Below, piece by piece: positions 1 to 9,092 of a stretch of DNA of 64,000 nucleotides. Both the position numbers and the translations under genes were made by a program. Source of the DNA: Azospirillum sp. SYSU D00513 (GTDB lineage Bacteria > Pseudomonadota > Alphaproteobacteria > Azospirillales > Azospirillaceae); NCBI RefSeq assembly GCF_017356015.1, contig NZ_JAFIQV010000028.1, forward strand, positions 43,496-107,495, given 5' to 3'. The notes beneath the pieces are model-generated. The model made no database searches. It saw only the letters and a list, made by a program, of their open reading frames with translations, and was not told the origin of the DNA. Each line of letters begins with the position of its first letter. Within the stretch, counting starts at the first letter, position 1.

Positions 1-99
1 GAGCTGCGGCGCGCCATCGGCACCTTCGTGCGGACGGTCCGCGACGACGCCGACGGGCCGAAAACGGCGCAGTCCGAAACGCTCGGGCTTCTGGAGCGT

Positions 100-285
100 T
101 GCGGCGCCATGAACATCGCCAGGACGCCCGGCAGCGTGTTGATCCCCCAATGCTCCGCGCAGTGGCCGCCGGCGCCCCGGACGATGCCGATGACGTCGAT
201 CCGGACGGGCCGCCCGGTCGCGTCGATTCCCATGACGGGGCCGGCGGTGTCCGGCGAATGCGCAAAGGAGTAGGGCGCGAGTCTC
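100..285 (-). pseudogene. SnoaL-like ester cyclase remnant
   Basis: Read on the minus strand, this stretch encodes a segment (GIDATGRPVRID, then a glycine-rich turn, AEHWGINTLPGVLAMF) that matches the end of SnoaL-like polyketide or ester cyclase proteins, where a G-I-P-x-T-G-R-x-V strand precedes an E-H-W-G motif and a short amphipathic tail. No start codon or complete domain can be found, and the sequence after the motif is unlike the family. I infer a decayed gene. The window begins inside it or just past it, so a partial live gene cannot be excluded. Confidence 0.35.
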
Positions 286-365
286 TCGGGGGGAGATGTC
301 CGCTACCGGACAGCCCTGTCCCCCTTGACGCCTCATGCTTCCGGAAACGCCGATGGGAGCAGACC

Positions 366-818
366 ATGCCGAGCCTTAGCGACACTGCGTTTCCAGCCTC
401 GACCGCCTGCCCGCCCGACATGCTGAACGTTGGGGTGCTGGCCGTCTTCATGGACGATGATCCGGCCCAGCGCATGGCCCTCGCCATGCTGGCGGAGGTG
501 TGGGGGTACCGGGCCCTTGCCGGGGCCGCGCCGAAGGATGTCCTTCCGGACGTTCAGGCGGCGTCCTGCACTCCCGGCATCATCATCGTGGATTTCCGCC
601 TCAGCCAGGATCTGACGGCCTATGATGCCGTCGCGGAGTGCAACGCGGCGCTGAACTGCGCTCCTCCCGTCATCGTGGTGACGGGCGACACGTCCCAGGA
701 GTTGCGCGAGAACGTGCAGCGCTGCGGCTGGCGCATCCTTCACAAGCCCTTCCCACCCCACGCTCTTCAGGCACTCATGGCGGAAATGGTTCTGGAACGG
801 CACGGAGCGCGGGCGTAA
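366..818 (+). CDS. Stand-alone response regulator receiver protein
   Basis: A 151-residue protein consisting of one receiver domain and no output domain. The acidic pocket is at D30-D32, the expected phospho-acceptor is D76 in IIIVDFRLS, the switch threonine is T106 in the motif TGDTS, and the conserved lysine is K127 in HKPF. It resembles the terminal receivers of hybrid histidine kinases, so it probably takes phosphate from a kinase elsewhere. An upstream ATG would extend it, but the domain fits a start at 366; a second possible start lies at 420. It shares the TGDTS and GW-x-L-x-KP features with the receiver at 9281, which suggests paralogy. Confidence 0.8.
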   Translation: MPSLSDTAFPASTACPPDMLNVGVLAVFMDDDPAQRMALAMLAEVWGYRALAGAAPKDVLPDVQAASCTPGIIIVDFRLSQDLTAYDAVAECNAALNCAPPVIVVTGDTSQELRENVQRCGWRILHKPFPPHALQALMAEMVLERHGARA

Positions 819-984
819 GGGCGGTCTGCCCTCCTCGTTGTCGTAAAGCAGCCGCGACAGGGTGACGCGGCATGTGGTGCTCCGGCCGCGCCGGTCGAGC
901 CCACCGTCTCCCGTTCGACTGCGTTTTATGAGATCCTTCCCAGGCGTAGCGGGACACCGGACGCATCCGGTGCCCCACAGGTTA

Positions 985-2079
985 TCAGCGGATCGGCACC
1001 GCCTTCTCGACGGCGTCGGTCTTCTCGAGCGAGTTCTTCACGAGTGGCTCGGGACGCGGGGTTTTGGCCGTGCTGACCGGCAGCATCGGCATCTCGACCC
1101 GCGGCTGTTCGCCGGTGAGGGTGTTGAGGAAAGCCGTGATGGCGTCGACTTCAGTTTTCGAGAGTTCCTTGCCCAGCTGGCTGGTGCCCATGATGGCAAC
1201 CGCCTGTCCCAGATCCCAGACCTTGCCGGTGTGGAAGTAGGGCGCGGTCAGGGCGACGTTGCGCAAGGGGACGGCGCGGAAGACGTACTCGTCCGAGGCC
1301 GTCTTGGTCACGGCGAAGCGGCCCTTGTCGTTCTCCGGCAGGATGTCGCTGCCCGGACGCTCGACCACGCCGAACGGGAAGTAATCCTGCCCGCCGAGGT
1401 TCACCCCGTTGTGGCAGCTGGAACAGCCCGTGTCCATGAACAGGCGCAACCCCTCCTTTTCCTGGGCGCTCAGCGCGTTGGCGTTGCCCTCGAGATATTG
1501 GTCGAAGCGGGAGGCCGGGGTGATGAGCGTCGCCTCGAAGGCCTCGATGGCTTTGGCGACGTTGTCGAAGGTGACGGCGTCGGACTCGCCGGGGAAGGCC
1601 GTTTTGAAGCGCTGCTCGTATTCCGGCATGCTCTTCAGGACCGCAAGGACCATCTCGGGTGTGGCCGCCATCTCGACGCCTGCCTGGATCGGTCCCTTGG
1701 CCTGCGTGCGCAGATCCTCGGCGCGGCCGTCCCAGAACTGGGCGGCGTTGAACACCGAGTTCAGAACCGTCGGGGAGTTGCGGGGTCCTTTCTGCCAGCC
1801 ATGGCCGATCGAGGTTTCCAGGTTGTCATCGCCGCCCATGGCCAGGTTGTGGCAGGAGTTGCAGCTGAGGATGCCACTTGCCGACAGGCGCGGGTCGAAC
1901 CACAGCATGCGTCCGAGTTCGGTCTTCTCGCGCGTGACCGGGTTGCCCTGCACCGCCGGGACCATGGAGGGAATGACCTTGAAGGCCTCGTTCGCGCTCT
2001 TCAGCAGGTCGTCCTCAGCGGCTATTGCCGGGCTGGACAGCAGCGCCAAGGCGGCGATGGAAAGAAGTGCTTGTTTCAT
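985..2079 (-). CDS. Di-haem cytochrome c peroxidase (CcpA/MauG family)
   Basis: This 364-residue periplasmic protein has a signal peptide (residues 1-21, ending AIA-AE) and two haem c attachment sites, CNSCH at residues 73-77 and CSSCH at 219-223. That is the layout of bacterial di-haem peroxidases, which reduce hydrogen peroxide to water with electrons from small cytochromes or cupredoxins. The chosen ATG follows a GGAG ribosome site and puts the signal peptide at the N-terminus; a longer frame upstream lacks such support. The residues after about 330 form a proline- and lysine-rich tail beyond the usual domain. It stands alone, with decayed sequence upstream. Confidence 0.88.
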   Translation of the reverse strand: MKQALLSIAALALLSSPAIAAEDDLLKSANEAFKVIPSMVPAVQGNPVTREKTELGRMLWFDPRLSASGILSCNSCHNLAMGGDDNLETSIGHGWQKGPRNSPTVLNSVFNAAQFWDGRAEDLRTQAKGPIQAGVEMAATPEMVLAVLKSMPEYEQRFKTAFPGESDAVTFDNVAKAIEAFEATLITPASRFDQYLEGNANALSAQEKEGLRLFMDTGCSSCHNGVNLGGQDYFPFGVVERPGSDILPENDKGRFAVTKTASDEYVFRAVPLRNVALTAPYFHTGKVWDLGQAVAIMGTSQLGKELSKTEVDAITAFLNTLTGEQPRVEMPMLPVSTAKTPRPEPLVKNSLEKTDAVEKAVPIR

Positions 2080-2258
2080 CAGGCTGCTCCAGATTTCACG
2101 CTTGGTTAACAGGCCATCTTTCCCTTGGCTCAGGGCATTCACCTTGATGTGGATCAAGGCTCCGCATCCTTTGCCCGAAGAGAGTCGCGCATGATCCCCG
2201 CCGCCTGACCAACACTGCCGCCAAACGAGTCATGCGCGGCATTGCCCTGACCCGGTAA

Positions 2259-2390
2259 TCCTGGCTGTTCGTCGGTTCTGATCGCGGCAGCCAGCAAACC
2301 ACCTTCGTGAACTGCCTGATCGAGGCACGACACGGTTCGATGAAGCGTTTGCGTCCGAAGCTGTTCGAGACGGACAAGGAACGGGGACCT
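2259..2390 (+). pseudogene. Possible IS66-type transposase fragment
   Basis: After an in-frame TAA at 2256 the plus strand reads SWLFVGSDRGSQQTTFVNCL and then IEARHG. This resembles the conserved C-terminal block of IS66 transposases (NWLFAGSD-x-GG-x-R-A-A-x-x-Y-x-L-I-E-T-A-K). Nothing else of the transposase and no inverted repeats can be seen. I read it as a scar of an old insertion in an already decayed interval, with low certainty because the match is short. Confidence 0.3.
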
Positions 2391-2449
2391 GAGCTCAAGG
2401 GGGCGCCCGCGCCCGCGCCCGTCACGCTGGCTCCCGTTCTCCAGGTCCT

Positions 2450-2705
2450 GCCGGGGGCCTGGCACAGCGCACACGTCGGCTTTGAAGGGGTGGCCGTCGG
2501 GAAAGCCGTCGTCCAGAAATGCCGACAGCTCCATGAGCTGGTCCGGAAACTCCTCCGCGCCGATCCGACCCCGCCGCAGGGCGGCGGCCGTGTTCAGGTC
2601 CGTGCCGGGCGCGCGGCCGATGCCCAGATCGATGCGCCCCGGCGCCATCGACGCCAGCAATCTTTCGACCGTTCAGCCGCAGGGGTTGTGCAAACCCACG
2701 CCAAA
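2450..2705 (-). pseudogene. Luciferase-like (LLM) flavin oxidoreductase remnant
   Basis: The minus strand encodes ERLLASMAPGRIDLGIGRAP, then GTD, an A-A-L-R-R segment and DDGFPDGHPF with AVPGP. This is the characteristic N-terminal part of LLM-class flavin-dependent oxidoreductases (the E-x-x-x-x-L-x-P-G-R-I-D-L-G-x-G-R-A-P-G-T-D signature). Just upstream the frame carries a stop (TGA, about 2692-2690), and after AVPGP the similarity ends. The full family length is about 330 residues, so only a fifth survives. Together with the transposase-like fragment beside it, this marks the 2.1-2.8 kb interval as degenerate DNA. Confidence 0.55.
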
Positions 2706-2847
2706 CCCCGCCCATTGGGCAAGCCTGGCAACTGTCGCAGGCCTGCCAAGCCTTCCGCAGGCTGAACATCCTTTGCCGGCTGCGGCAAAGTCGGGAATGA
2801 ACAAGGACTGGCGCGAGCGGAACACCGCTGCGCCAGCCGGTGGATCA

Positions 2848-3396
2848 TCAGCGGGAGAGGAACTCGTTCGTTCCGATCACCTTGCCATAGGCAAAAGCCA
2901 GCGCCGCCATGTTTGCGGAATGGACTTGGGAAGCCGGAACCGTGGTGCCGTCGAACTCGACGTCTCGGGTGGCGCAGGCATCATGGACGACAACGGTGTC
3001 GTAGCCGAAGTCCGCGGCAGCCCGAGCCGTCGCGGCGATGCACATGTGGCTCATCGCCCCGACGACGACGACCTCCTCCACGGCCTGCTCGTCGAGCATC
3101 TGCTTCAGCCCGGTTTCGCGGAACGAGTTCGGATGGTTCTTCAGAATGACGGTTTCGGTCCCGGCCGGCTGGACGAGGGGGTTGATCCGCGCGCCCTCGG
3201 TGCCGGGGACGAAGAAGGGCGCATCGGGGGTCGTGAACTCGTGACGGACATGGATGAGGATGTCACCCTCGTCCCGAGCCTTCCCGATCACCTTGGCCGC
3301 ATTGGCGGCTGCCTCTTCGATGCCCTTCAAGGGCCACTTTCCAGAGGGCCAGTAGTCGTTCTGGAGGTCGACGACGACGATCGCACGCTTTTTCAT
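2848..3396 (-). CDS. Cysteine hydrolase, isochorismatase family
   Basis: A 182-residue cytoplasmic alpha/beta hydrolase. The catalytic triad of the isochorismatase-like family is visible: D10 in VVDLQNDY, K86 in ILKNHPNSF, and nucleophile C119 in the SHMCIAATARAA segment. Members hydrolyse amides or vinyl ethers (nicotinamide, ureidoacrylate, N-carbamoyl compounds); the substrate cannot be read from the sequence. The start at 3396 has an AGGAAAG ribosome site and removes a 23-residue extension without family similarity. It lies downstream of the metallo-hydrolase gene on the same strand, about 140 bases away, and may be co-transcribed with it. Confidence 0.85.
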   Translation of the reverse strand: MKKRAIVVVDLQNDYWPSGKWPLKGIEEAAANAAKVIGKARDEGDILIHVRHEFTTPDAPFFVPGTEGARINPLVQPAGTETVILKNHPNSFRETGLKQMLDEQAVEEVVVVGAMSHMCIAATARAAADFGYDTVVVHDACATRDVEFDGTTVPASQVHSANMAALAFAYGKVIGTNEFLSR

Positions 3397-3538
3397 GATG
3401 CTTTCCTGTCTGTTCAAAGGATTACTGTTTCGATGGAGATGACGGTTGGCGCTGAAATTCTTCAAGCCAGCCGGCGCTGTCTGCCCGCATCTTCCTGGGA
3501 GGACGAAACGCCCACCCCGATCGGGCGGGCGTCATGGA

Positions 3539-4432
3539 TCAGAACTTCAGGGTTTCGCCATCGGCCGGGATCAGCACGCGATCCTCGATGCCATTCTGCT
3601 GGACATACTCCTGCAGATCCTTGCGGCTCAGGTCCATGTGGTTGATCGCATCCAGATGGACCGCGACGATGGTCGCGTCCGGCGCGGCGCGGGTTGCGCG
3701 GAGCACGTCGTCCTTGCTCATGATGATGGCTCCGGCGTAGCCGACCAGACGAGCTTCGCCGGCGTTCAGGATGACCACATCGGGCTTGAACCTGGCCAGG
3801 TTCTGCTCCACCTCGCCGCGCCACACGGTATCGCCGACGAGGTAGACGGTCGGCGAGCCCTGTGCCTGAAAGACGACACCCATGGCTTGGCCCAGGAACC
3901 CCGCCAGCCGGCTGTCGGCGTACATCTCGTCGGTGCCGTGCTGCCCGCCTGTCCTGGTCAGGCGCACGCCTTCGAAAAGGGTGCTCTCACCGATCACGCG
4001 CACGTCGGTGAAGCCCTGTGCGCGAATGATCTTGGCGTCGGACTCGTTCTGCACGATCAGAGGCATGCCTTTGGGAAGCAGCCGATGCTCGCCACCGTCC
4101 CAGTGGTCGAGGTGGGTATGGGTCACGATGATCGCATCCACGCCCTTCAGGACGTCTTCGACCGGCATCGGAAGCTCGACCAGCGGGTTGCGCAGATTGC
4201 TGCGGAACGTCCCTTCAAACCCGGGATAGGCCCCCTTCTTCGCAAGCATGGGATCGACAAGGAAGGTCTTGCCCGCGTAGCTGATTTTCGTCGTGGCGTT
4301 GCGGATGTGCTGCATCCGCACTGCCGACGTGGGGGACGTCGAGTTGGCCTCGGCGGCGGCTTGTGCCGATACGCTTGCTGCACCCATGGCCACGGAAAGC
4401 GCGATGGCACGGACGACGGTCATTGGCTGCAT
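3539..4432 (-). CDS. Exported MBL-fold metallo-hydrolase
   Basis: This 297-residue protein has an N-terminal signal peptide (about residues 1-25, A-x-A cleavage region SAQAAAEA) followed by a metallo-beta-lactamase fold of the UlaG/YtnP-like type. The zinc motif HTHLDH is at residues 105-110, with later ligands plausible in GGQHGTDE, VGDTVW and the AVHLDAINH segment. Such enzymes hydrolyse lactones or phosphoesters; the substrate is unknown. The ATG at 4432 follows GGAGCGG; an internal ATG three codons on is also possible. It is divergent from the GlxA-type regulator at 4557, which may control it, since only about 125 bases separate their starts. Confidence 0.83.
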   Translation of the reverse strand: MQPMTVVRAIALSVAMGAASVSAQAAAEANSTSPTSAVRMQHIRNATTKISYAGKTFLVDPMLAKKGAYPGFEGTFRSNLRNPLVELPMPVEDVLKGVDAIIVTHTHLDHWDGGEHRLLPKGMPLIVQNESDAKIIRAQGFTDVRVIGESTLFEGVRLTRTGGQHGTDEMYADSRLAGFLGQAMGVVFQAQGSPTVYLVGDTVWRGEVEQNLARFKPDVVILNAGEARLVGYAGAIIMSKDDVLRATRAAPDATIVAVHLDAINHMDLSRKDLQEYVQQNGIEDRVLIPADGETLKF

Positions 4433-4556
4433 GTTGCCGCTCCAAAAGACGACGTGGATCATGGACGGCATTGTGTGCAAGCCAGCCCTGCCGTAAAAGT
4501 GACCCGGGAGCCAATCATCGAAACTATCGGGCCACCGCCCCGGGGATCACCGCCCA

Positions 4557-5552
4557 ATGCCAATGCCCGTTCCCACCGTTGCGCTGATCGTGCCTCCCCA
4601 AGTCAGCCCATTCCATTTTTCGGTGCCGTACATGGTGTTCAACACGGAACTGCCGGAAGGGCGCCTGTTCGAACTGAAGATCGTGGTGCCGGGCGGCCAG
4701 CCGCTGGCGGCCGATCGCGCACTGACGGTGTTTCCGGACGGGGGGCTGGAACTGACGGACACGGCGGACATTCTGGTCGTGCCCGGATGGCAGGATCTGA
4801 GCACTCCGCCTCATCCCGAACTGGTCGAGGCTCTGAAGCGCGCTCACGCGCGCGGGGCTCGTGTCGTGGGGCTGTGTTATGGAGCGTATGCGCTCGCTTA
4901 TGCGGGGTTGCTCGATGGCAAGCGAGCCTCCACTCACTGGCTGGGCGAACAGGATTTCGGCAAGCGCTTTCCGCGCGTCAAGCTGGACTTGAACGCTCTT
5001 TATGTTGAAGAGGACAGGCTGATCACGTCAGCAGGCACCGGCGCGGGACTGGACTGTTGCCTGTATATCGTGCGCGAATATCATGGTCCAAAAATAGCGA
5101 ACAAGATCGCGCGCTACTTGGTCATACCGCCCCATCGAGAAGGTGGGCAGGCGCAGTTCATCGAGCAGCCGATGGCGGTGTCAACACAGGACGCACAGGT
5201 CAACCGGCTTCTCGATCATCTGCGCGAGAACCTCGCCCATCAGCACACCCTTGACGAACTGGCGGCGCGAACGGCGATGAGCCGAAGGACCTTCACGCGC
5301 CATTTCAGCAAGGCAACCGGCATGACGCTCGTCGAATGGCTTGTGAATGAACGGTTGCAGAGAGCCCGCGAACTGCTTGAAACCACATCGCTGCCGGTGG
5401 AGAGGATTTCTGATCTGGTGGGGTTCCAAACGCCCGTGTCACTCCGGCAGCATTTCAGGAAGCGCTTTCAAATCAGCCCGAGAGACTGGCGCCAGACATT
5501 CGGCGAAAGGGGAGTGAACCGCACCGGCTTTCCCGAAGTCTGTTTGGGTTGA
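4557..5552 (+). CDS. GlxA-type AraC-family transcriptional regulator
   Basis: The 331-residue protein joins an N-terminal DJ-1/PfpI-like (class I amidotransferase fold) domain, about residues 5-190, to a C-terminal AraC-type double helix-turn-helix, about 210-315. C107 sits in the nucleophile-elbow position (GLCYGAYAL), though in GlxA-type regulators the domain usually senses ligands rather than acting as an enzyme. The DNA-binding part shows the TLDELAARTAMSRRTFTRHF block and a second helix pair near VERISDLVGF. It is read away from the metallo-hydrolase and isochorismatase-like genes, which are its likely targets. Its ligand is unknown. Confidence 0.88.
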   Translation: MPMPVPTVALIVPPQVSPFHFSVPYMVFNTELPEGRLFELKIVVPGGQPLAADRALTVFPDGGLELTDTADILVVPGWQDLSTPPHPELVEALKRAHARGARVVGLCYGAYALAYAGLLDGKRASTHWLGEQDFGKRFPRVKLDLNALYVEEDRLITSAGTGAGLDCCLYIVREYHGPKIANKIARYLVIPPHREGGQAQFIEQPMAVSTQDAQVNRLLDHLRENLAHQHTLDELAARTAMSRRTFTRHFSKATGMTLVEWLVNERLQRARELLETTSLPVERISDLVGFQTPVSLRQHFRKRFQISPRDWRQTFGERGVNRTGFPEVCLG

Positions 5553-5620
5553 GGCACGCCGCCATCGCGGCGTCCTCGGCTCGAGCCTGGCAGCGCGCTC
5601 GGGCGCGCCGCCTGGAACCG

Positions 5621-7876
5621 TCAGGGCGCTTCCGCCCCCGTCAGGCCCAGGCGCTGGCGTTCGCGGGTGGTGTGGAGGAGGGCGAGCAGGATGGGGGGCT
5701 GTTCGCGGCCGAAATACTGGAGGCAGGCCTCCACCGGATGGCGGGTGCCGTCGCGGCTTTCCATCTCGGTCTCGAAGACGATCTCCTCGCGGTCGCCGGA
5801 CAGCAGCGGGGCGATCAGCGCGCGGAACTGCGGTTCCGACACGCTGGGCATCAGGTCGTGGATGGCGATCCGGCGGAGCTGGTCGAGCTTGTAGCCGAGC
5901 TTCGCCTCGGCACCCGCGTTGACGAGGTGGAAGCGCAGCGTGTGCGGGTCGAGGAAATAGACCTCGTTCAGCGACTGGCCCAGGATGCGGCCGAGATAGC
6001 CGGCGAAGGCCTCGTTGCGGACGCGTTCGGTCACGTCCTCTATGATGACGACGGCACCGCGCATCTCGTCGCCGTCATAGATCAGCGGCGACAAGGTGAC
6101 CCGGCACACCATGCCGCGCCCGCGCCGGTCGAGCGCGTCCGTCTCCATTTGGACCTGGTCCGTCTCGCGGCCGAGCAGCCGCTGCAGGTCGGCGCGCAGC
6201 TTGTGGACCGGAAAACCGATGTCGAGGTCGAGAAAGGCCCCGCCGGTCACCTCCTCGCCGCGCAGGCCCCAGAGGTTCTCGTTCCAGCGGTTCCAGGAGC
6301 GGATGCGCATCTCGCCGTCCAGCACGGCGATGCCGACATCCATGCTGCGCAGCAGCGATTCCGCGTAGCGGCGGTATTCCGCCGTCTCGTCGCCGTAGCG
6401 GCGCAGCTCCTCGTTGGCGACCTCCAGCTCCTCGTTCGTGGAGCGGAGTTCCTCGTTCATGGTCTCCAGCTCCTCGTTCGTGGACTGAAGCTCCTCGTTG
6501 GTCGTCTCCAGCTCCTCGTTCGTGGATTGAAGCTCCTCGTTCGTGGTTTCCAGCTCCTCGTTCGTGGACTGGAGTTCCTCGACCGTCGTCTCCAGGCTTT
6601 CCTGCGCGGCTTCCAGCTCCTGCTGGAGGTGATGGGTGCGGGTGGTGTCGGTGAAGGTCAGCAGCGTGGCGAAGACCTTGCCGTCGCGCCCGGCGAGCGG
6701 CGCCACCTCCGCGCTCAGCCGCATCGGATCGCCCGGCGGGCGGTGGTAGTCCAGCTGTTCGATGCGGACGGGCCGCCCGCCCTGCAGCACCTCCTCGATC
6801 CGGCTGCGCATCTCCACCGGCCGGTAGGAGATGGAGAGATCATGGAAGGGCCGCCCGATGTCGTTTTCCGTCACGTCGAACAGGCGGCGGGCGTGGGCGT
6901 TGGCGAAGACCAGCAGCCCGTCGGTGCCGACCGCCAGACAGGCGGCCTGGCTGTGGTCGACGATGGCCTCCAGCATGCGGGAATGGAGATTGTTGCGGCT
7001 GGTCTGGGCGTCGGGCGCCACCGTCAGGCTGCCGCCCAGGCTGCGGCGCCATTCCTGCGGGACCTTGCGGAAGATGCGGCTCTTCAGGTCCACCGGTTCG
7101 AACATCTTGGAACGGGCGAGCTGGGTCTCCGCCTTGCCCAGGAACAGGTGCCCGTCGTTGACCAGCGCGTAGTGCAGGCGCGGCAGCACCACCTTCTGCG
7201 TCTCGGATTCCAGATAGATCAGCAGGTTGCGGCAGACCAGCAGGTCGATGCGGGAGATCGGCGCGTCGGACACGATGTTGTGGCGGCCGAAGATCACGCA
7301 TTTGCGCAGCTCGCGCTGGAAGACGAAGCGGTCGCCGCTGCGGTGGAAGTATCTTTCCAGCAGGTCCGGCGGCACGTTTTCCACGTCGCGGGAGGTGTAG
7401 GCGGCGTGGCGGGCGGCGTTCAGCGCCCCTTCGTCCAGGTCCGTGGCGTAGATCTTCACCCGGCGGCAGAACGCCTCCGGACCCAGCAGCTCGGCGAAGA
7501 GGATGGACAGCGAATAGGGCTCCTCGCCCGAGGCGCAGCCGGCGCTCCAGACGCGGATCGGGTCGCGGTCGCCCTTGCGGGCCAGGATCCTCGGCAGGAC
7601 CTCCGTCTTCAGCACCGCCCAGGGTTCGGCGTCCCGGAAGAAGGAGGTCACGTTGATCAGCACCGTGTTCAGCAGGTCGTTGAATTCCTGCGGGTGCGCC
7701 TCCAGGAAGGCATGGTAGGCCGGATAGTCCTCCATCCCGACCTCCTCCATCCGGCGCCGGATGCGGCGCTGGAGGCTCGTGCGCTTGTAGCCGCGAAAGT
7801 CGAGGGCCCGGTTTTCTTGGATGTAGAGGATCAGCGATTCGAATTCGGGATCGGTCGACGTGTCCTGGACGGCCAT
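5621..7876 (-). CDS. CheR-type methyltransferase with coiled coil and PAS domains
   Basis: About 751 residues. The N-terminal 270 residues form a CheR methyltransferase (SAM-binding block WSAGCASGEEPYSL, then DLLVCRNLLIY). PAS domains follow at about 300-415, 505-630 and 630-745. Between the first two lies a regular coiled coil built from a seven-residue repeat, (S/T)TNEELQ or (E)TTNEELE, running for roughly 70 residues. This is the second half of the CheB-CheR-PAS fusions; here no CheB methylesterase domain is present. It probably methylates a signalling partner in response to PAS input. An ATG at 7876 is used; a TTG at 7888 in frame is also possible, and neither has a strong ribosome site. 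Confidence 0.87.
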   Translation of the reverse strand: MAVQDTSTDPEFESLILYIQENRALDFRGYKRTSLQRRIRRRMEEVGMEDYPAYHAFLEAHPQEFNDLLNTVLINVTSFFRDAEPWAVLKTEVLPRILARKGDRDPIRVWSAGCASGEEPYSLSILFAELLGPEAFCRRVKIYATDLDEGALNAARHAAYTSRDVENVPPDLLERYFHRSGDRFVFQRELRKCVIFGRHNIVSDAPISRIDLLVCRNLLIYLESETQKVVLPRLHYALVNDGHLFLGKAETQLARSKMFEPVDLKSRIFRKVPQEWRRSLGGSLTVAPDAQTSRNNLHSRMLEAIVDHSQAACLAVGTDGLLVFANAHARRLFDVTENDIGRPFHDLSISYRPVEMRSRIEEVLQGGRPVRIEQLDYHRPPGDPMRLSAEVAPLAGRDGKVFATLLTFTDTTRTHHLQQELEAAQESLETTVEELQSTNEELETTNEELQSTNEELETTNEELQSTNEELETMNEELRSTNEELEVANEELRRYGDETAEYRRYAESLLRSMDVGIAVLDGEMRIRSWNRWNENLWGLRGEEVTGGAFLDLDIGFPVHKLRADLQRLLGRETDQVQMETDALDRRGRGMVCRVTLSPLIYDGDEMRGAVVIIEDVTERVRNEAFAGYLGRILGQSLNEVYFLDPHTLRFHLVNAGAEAKLGYKLDQLRRIAIHDLMPSVSEPQFRALIAPLLSGDREEIVFETEMESRDGTRHPVEACLQYFGREQPPILLALLHTTRERQRLGLTGAEAP

Positions 7877-8070
7877 ATGCGGTGCCAATGCTTTCGGTGA
7901 CGGCGCCTCCCGGCGCGTTCCGCATGATAGACGCCATGGCGTGTTTCACAAGCATGGCGGCCGGTCCGGCCCCGTCCGCCGCGGGCAATTCCTCGCTGCG
8001 TTCGATCCTGTACAGACGGCCCGTCCGCTTCGCTTCACCTTGGCCGATCAGGGGAGCGGCTGACGGCAGG

Positions 8071-8295
8071 GTGCGTGTGGTGGTGGACGAGGCGGATGAG
8101 GTGGAGGATGTCCGGGAGGTCCGGTTGCAGGATCTGATCGAGCGCGCCCGCGAGAATGTCCAGCGCGCCCGCCGCGCGGTGGAGCGGTCGCGGGCGCTCC
8201 GGGAGGTTTCCGGAAAGCAGCGGCGCGCGCGGGCGGCACGGCGCCCGGATGACGGCCCGGAAGGGCCGGGTGCCCCGGATGCCCCGGACGAATAG
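8071..8295 (+). CDS. Small charged hypothetical protein
   Basis: A frame of about 74 residues with strong G/C preference at third positions, which indicates real coding despite the lack of a recognised family. It begins with an acidic stretch (VVVDEADEVEDV), continues as a helix rich in arginine and glutamate (LQDLIERARENVQRARRAVE), and ends in a proline- and aspartate-rich tail. The start is uncertain: GTG codons near 8071 follow a GGGGAG, and the open frame extends upstream to 7882. It is convergent with the Crp/Fnr gene, ending about 50 bases from that gene's stop. Function unknown. Confidence 0.45.
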   Translation: MRVVVDEADEVEDVREVRLQDLIERARENVQRARRAVERSRALREVSGKQRRARAARRPDDGPEGPGAPDAPDE

Positions 8296-8342
8296 GATGG
8301 CGCGGGGCGGGGCGGCGAACAGAGGTTGGGCGGCTCCGGCGC

Positions 8343-9092
8343 TCATGCGCCCGTGTCGCCGGCCCGGTTGCCGCTTCCCGGAACGCCGTCCGGGTATTTT
8401 GCCCCGTCCGGCAGCAGGCGCCGGAACTCCTCGCGGATGATGCGGTAACAGTCGCAGGAGGCGTCCTCCAGCCCGGCCGGGTCGACGATCGTGAAATGGC
8501 CGCGCCGGTGGCGGATCAGCCCGGCGTTCTGGAACAGGTTGGCGGTGATGGTCACGCCGGCCCGCCGCACGCCGAGCATGATGGCGAGATATTCGTGGGT
8601 CAGCGGGAAGTCGTCCCCGACCCGGTCCCGCGTCATCAGCAGCCAGCGGGCGCAGCGCTCCTCGATGCTGTGCAGGCGGTTGCAGGCCGCCGTCTGGGCG
8701 ACCTGGTTGAAGTGCCCCTGGGCGAAGCGCAGCAGCTTGATGCGCAGCCCCTCGTTCCGGCGCATGGCGGCGGTCAGCGCCGAAGCCGGCATCCGCCAGC
8801 CGTCGCCGGGGACTTCCATGTCGCACTGGCAGGGCATCCGGTCGCATTCCAGCAGGACCGGCGTGCCGACGATCCCCTCCCGCCCGATGGTCCCGACCTC
8901 CACCGCGTCGCCGTCCGGCAGGACGTTGATGAGGGAGGCGCAGCCGCGCTCGACGAACCAGACATGGCCGATCGGCTCGTCCGGATGGAAGAAGGTCATC
9001 TTGTGCCGCATCTCCACCGGTTCGAGATGGGGGCGGACGAGCGCCTCCTCCTCGGGCGTGAGGCTGGCCAGGATGAAGTTGCGGCTTTCCAT
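8343..9092 (-). CDS. Crp/Fnr-family transcriptional regulator
   Basis: A 249-residue regulator with an N-terminal cyclic-nucleotide-binding-like beta barrel (about residues 10-130) and a C-terminal winged helix-turn-helix (about 150-225, with LTHEYLAIMLGVRRAGVTIT as the recognition region). It lacks the N-terminal cysteine cluster of Fnr, and the phosphate-binding cassette does not match Crp, so the effector is unknown. The extra C-terminal portion (SCDCYRII onward) is typical of a subgroup common in Azospirillum and rhizobia. The ATG at 9092 is preceded by GGAAAG. It is divergent from the receiver gene at 9281 and may regulate it from the shared 190-base interval. Confidence 0.87.
   Translation of the reverse strand: MESRNFILASLTPEEEALVRPHLEPVEMRHKMTFFHPDEPIGHVWFVERGCASLINVLPDGDAVEVGTIGREGIVGTPVLLECDRMPCQCDMEVPGDGWRMPASALTAAMRRNEGLRIKLLRFAQGHFNQVAQTAACNRLHSIEERCARWLLMTRDRVGDDFPLTHEYLAIMLGVRRAGVTITANLFQNAGLIRHRRGHFTIVDPAGLEDASCDCYRIIREEFRRLLPDGAKYPDGVPGSGNRAGDTGA

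Noticed and set aside
5549..7900. A 783-codon plus-strand frame with repeated LLVRGLQLL-like units
   Set aside because: The apparent leucine-rich repeat is the complement of the TNEELQS coiled-coil array of the real CheR-PAS gene.
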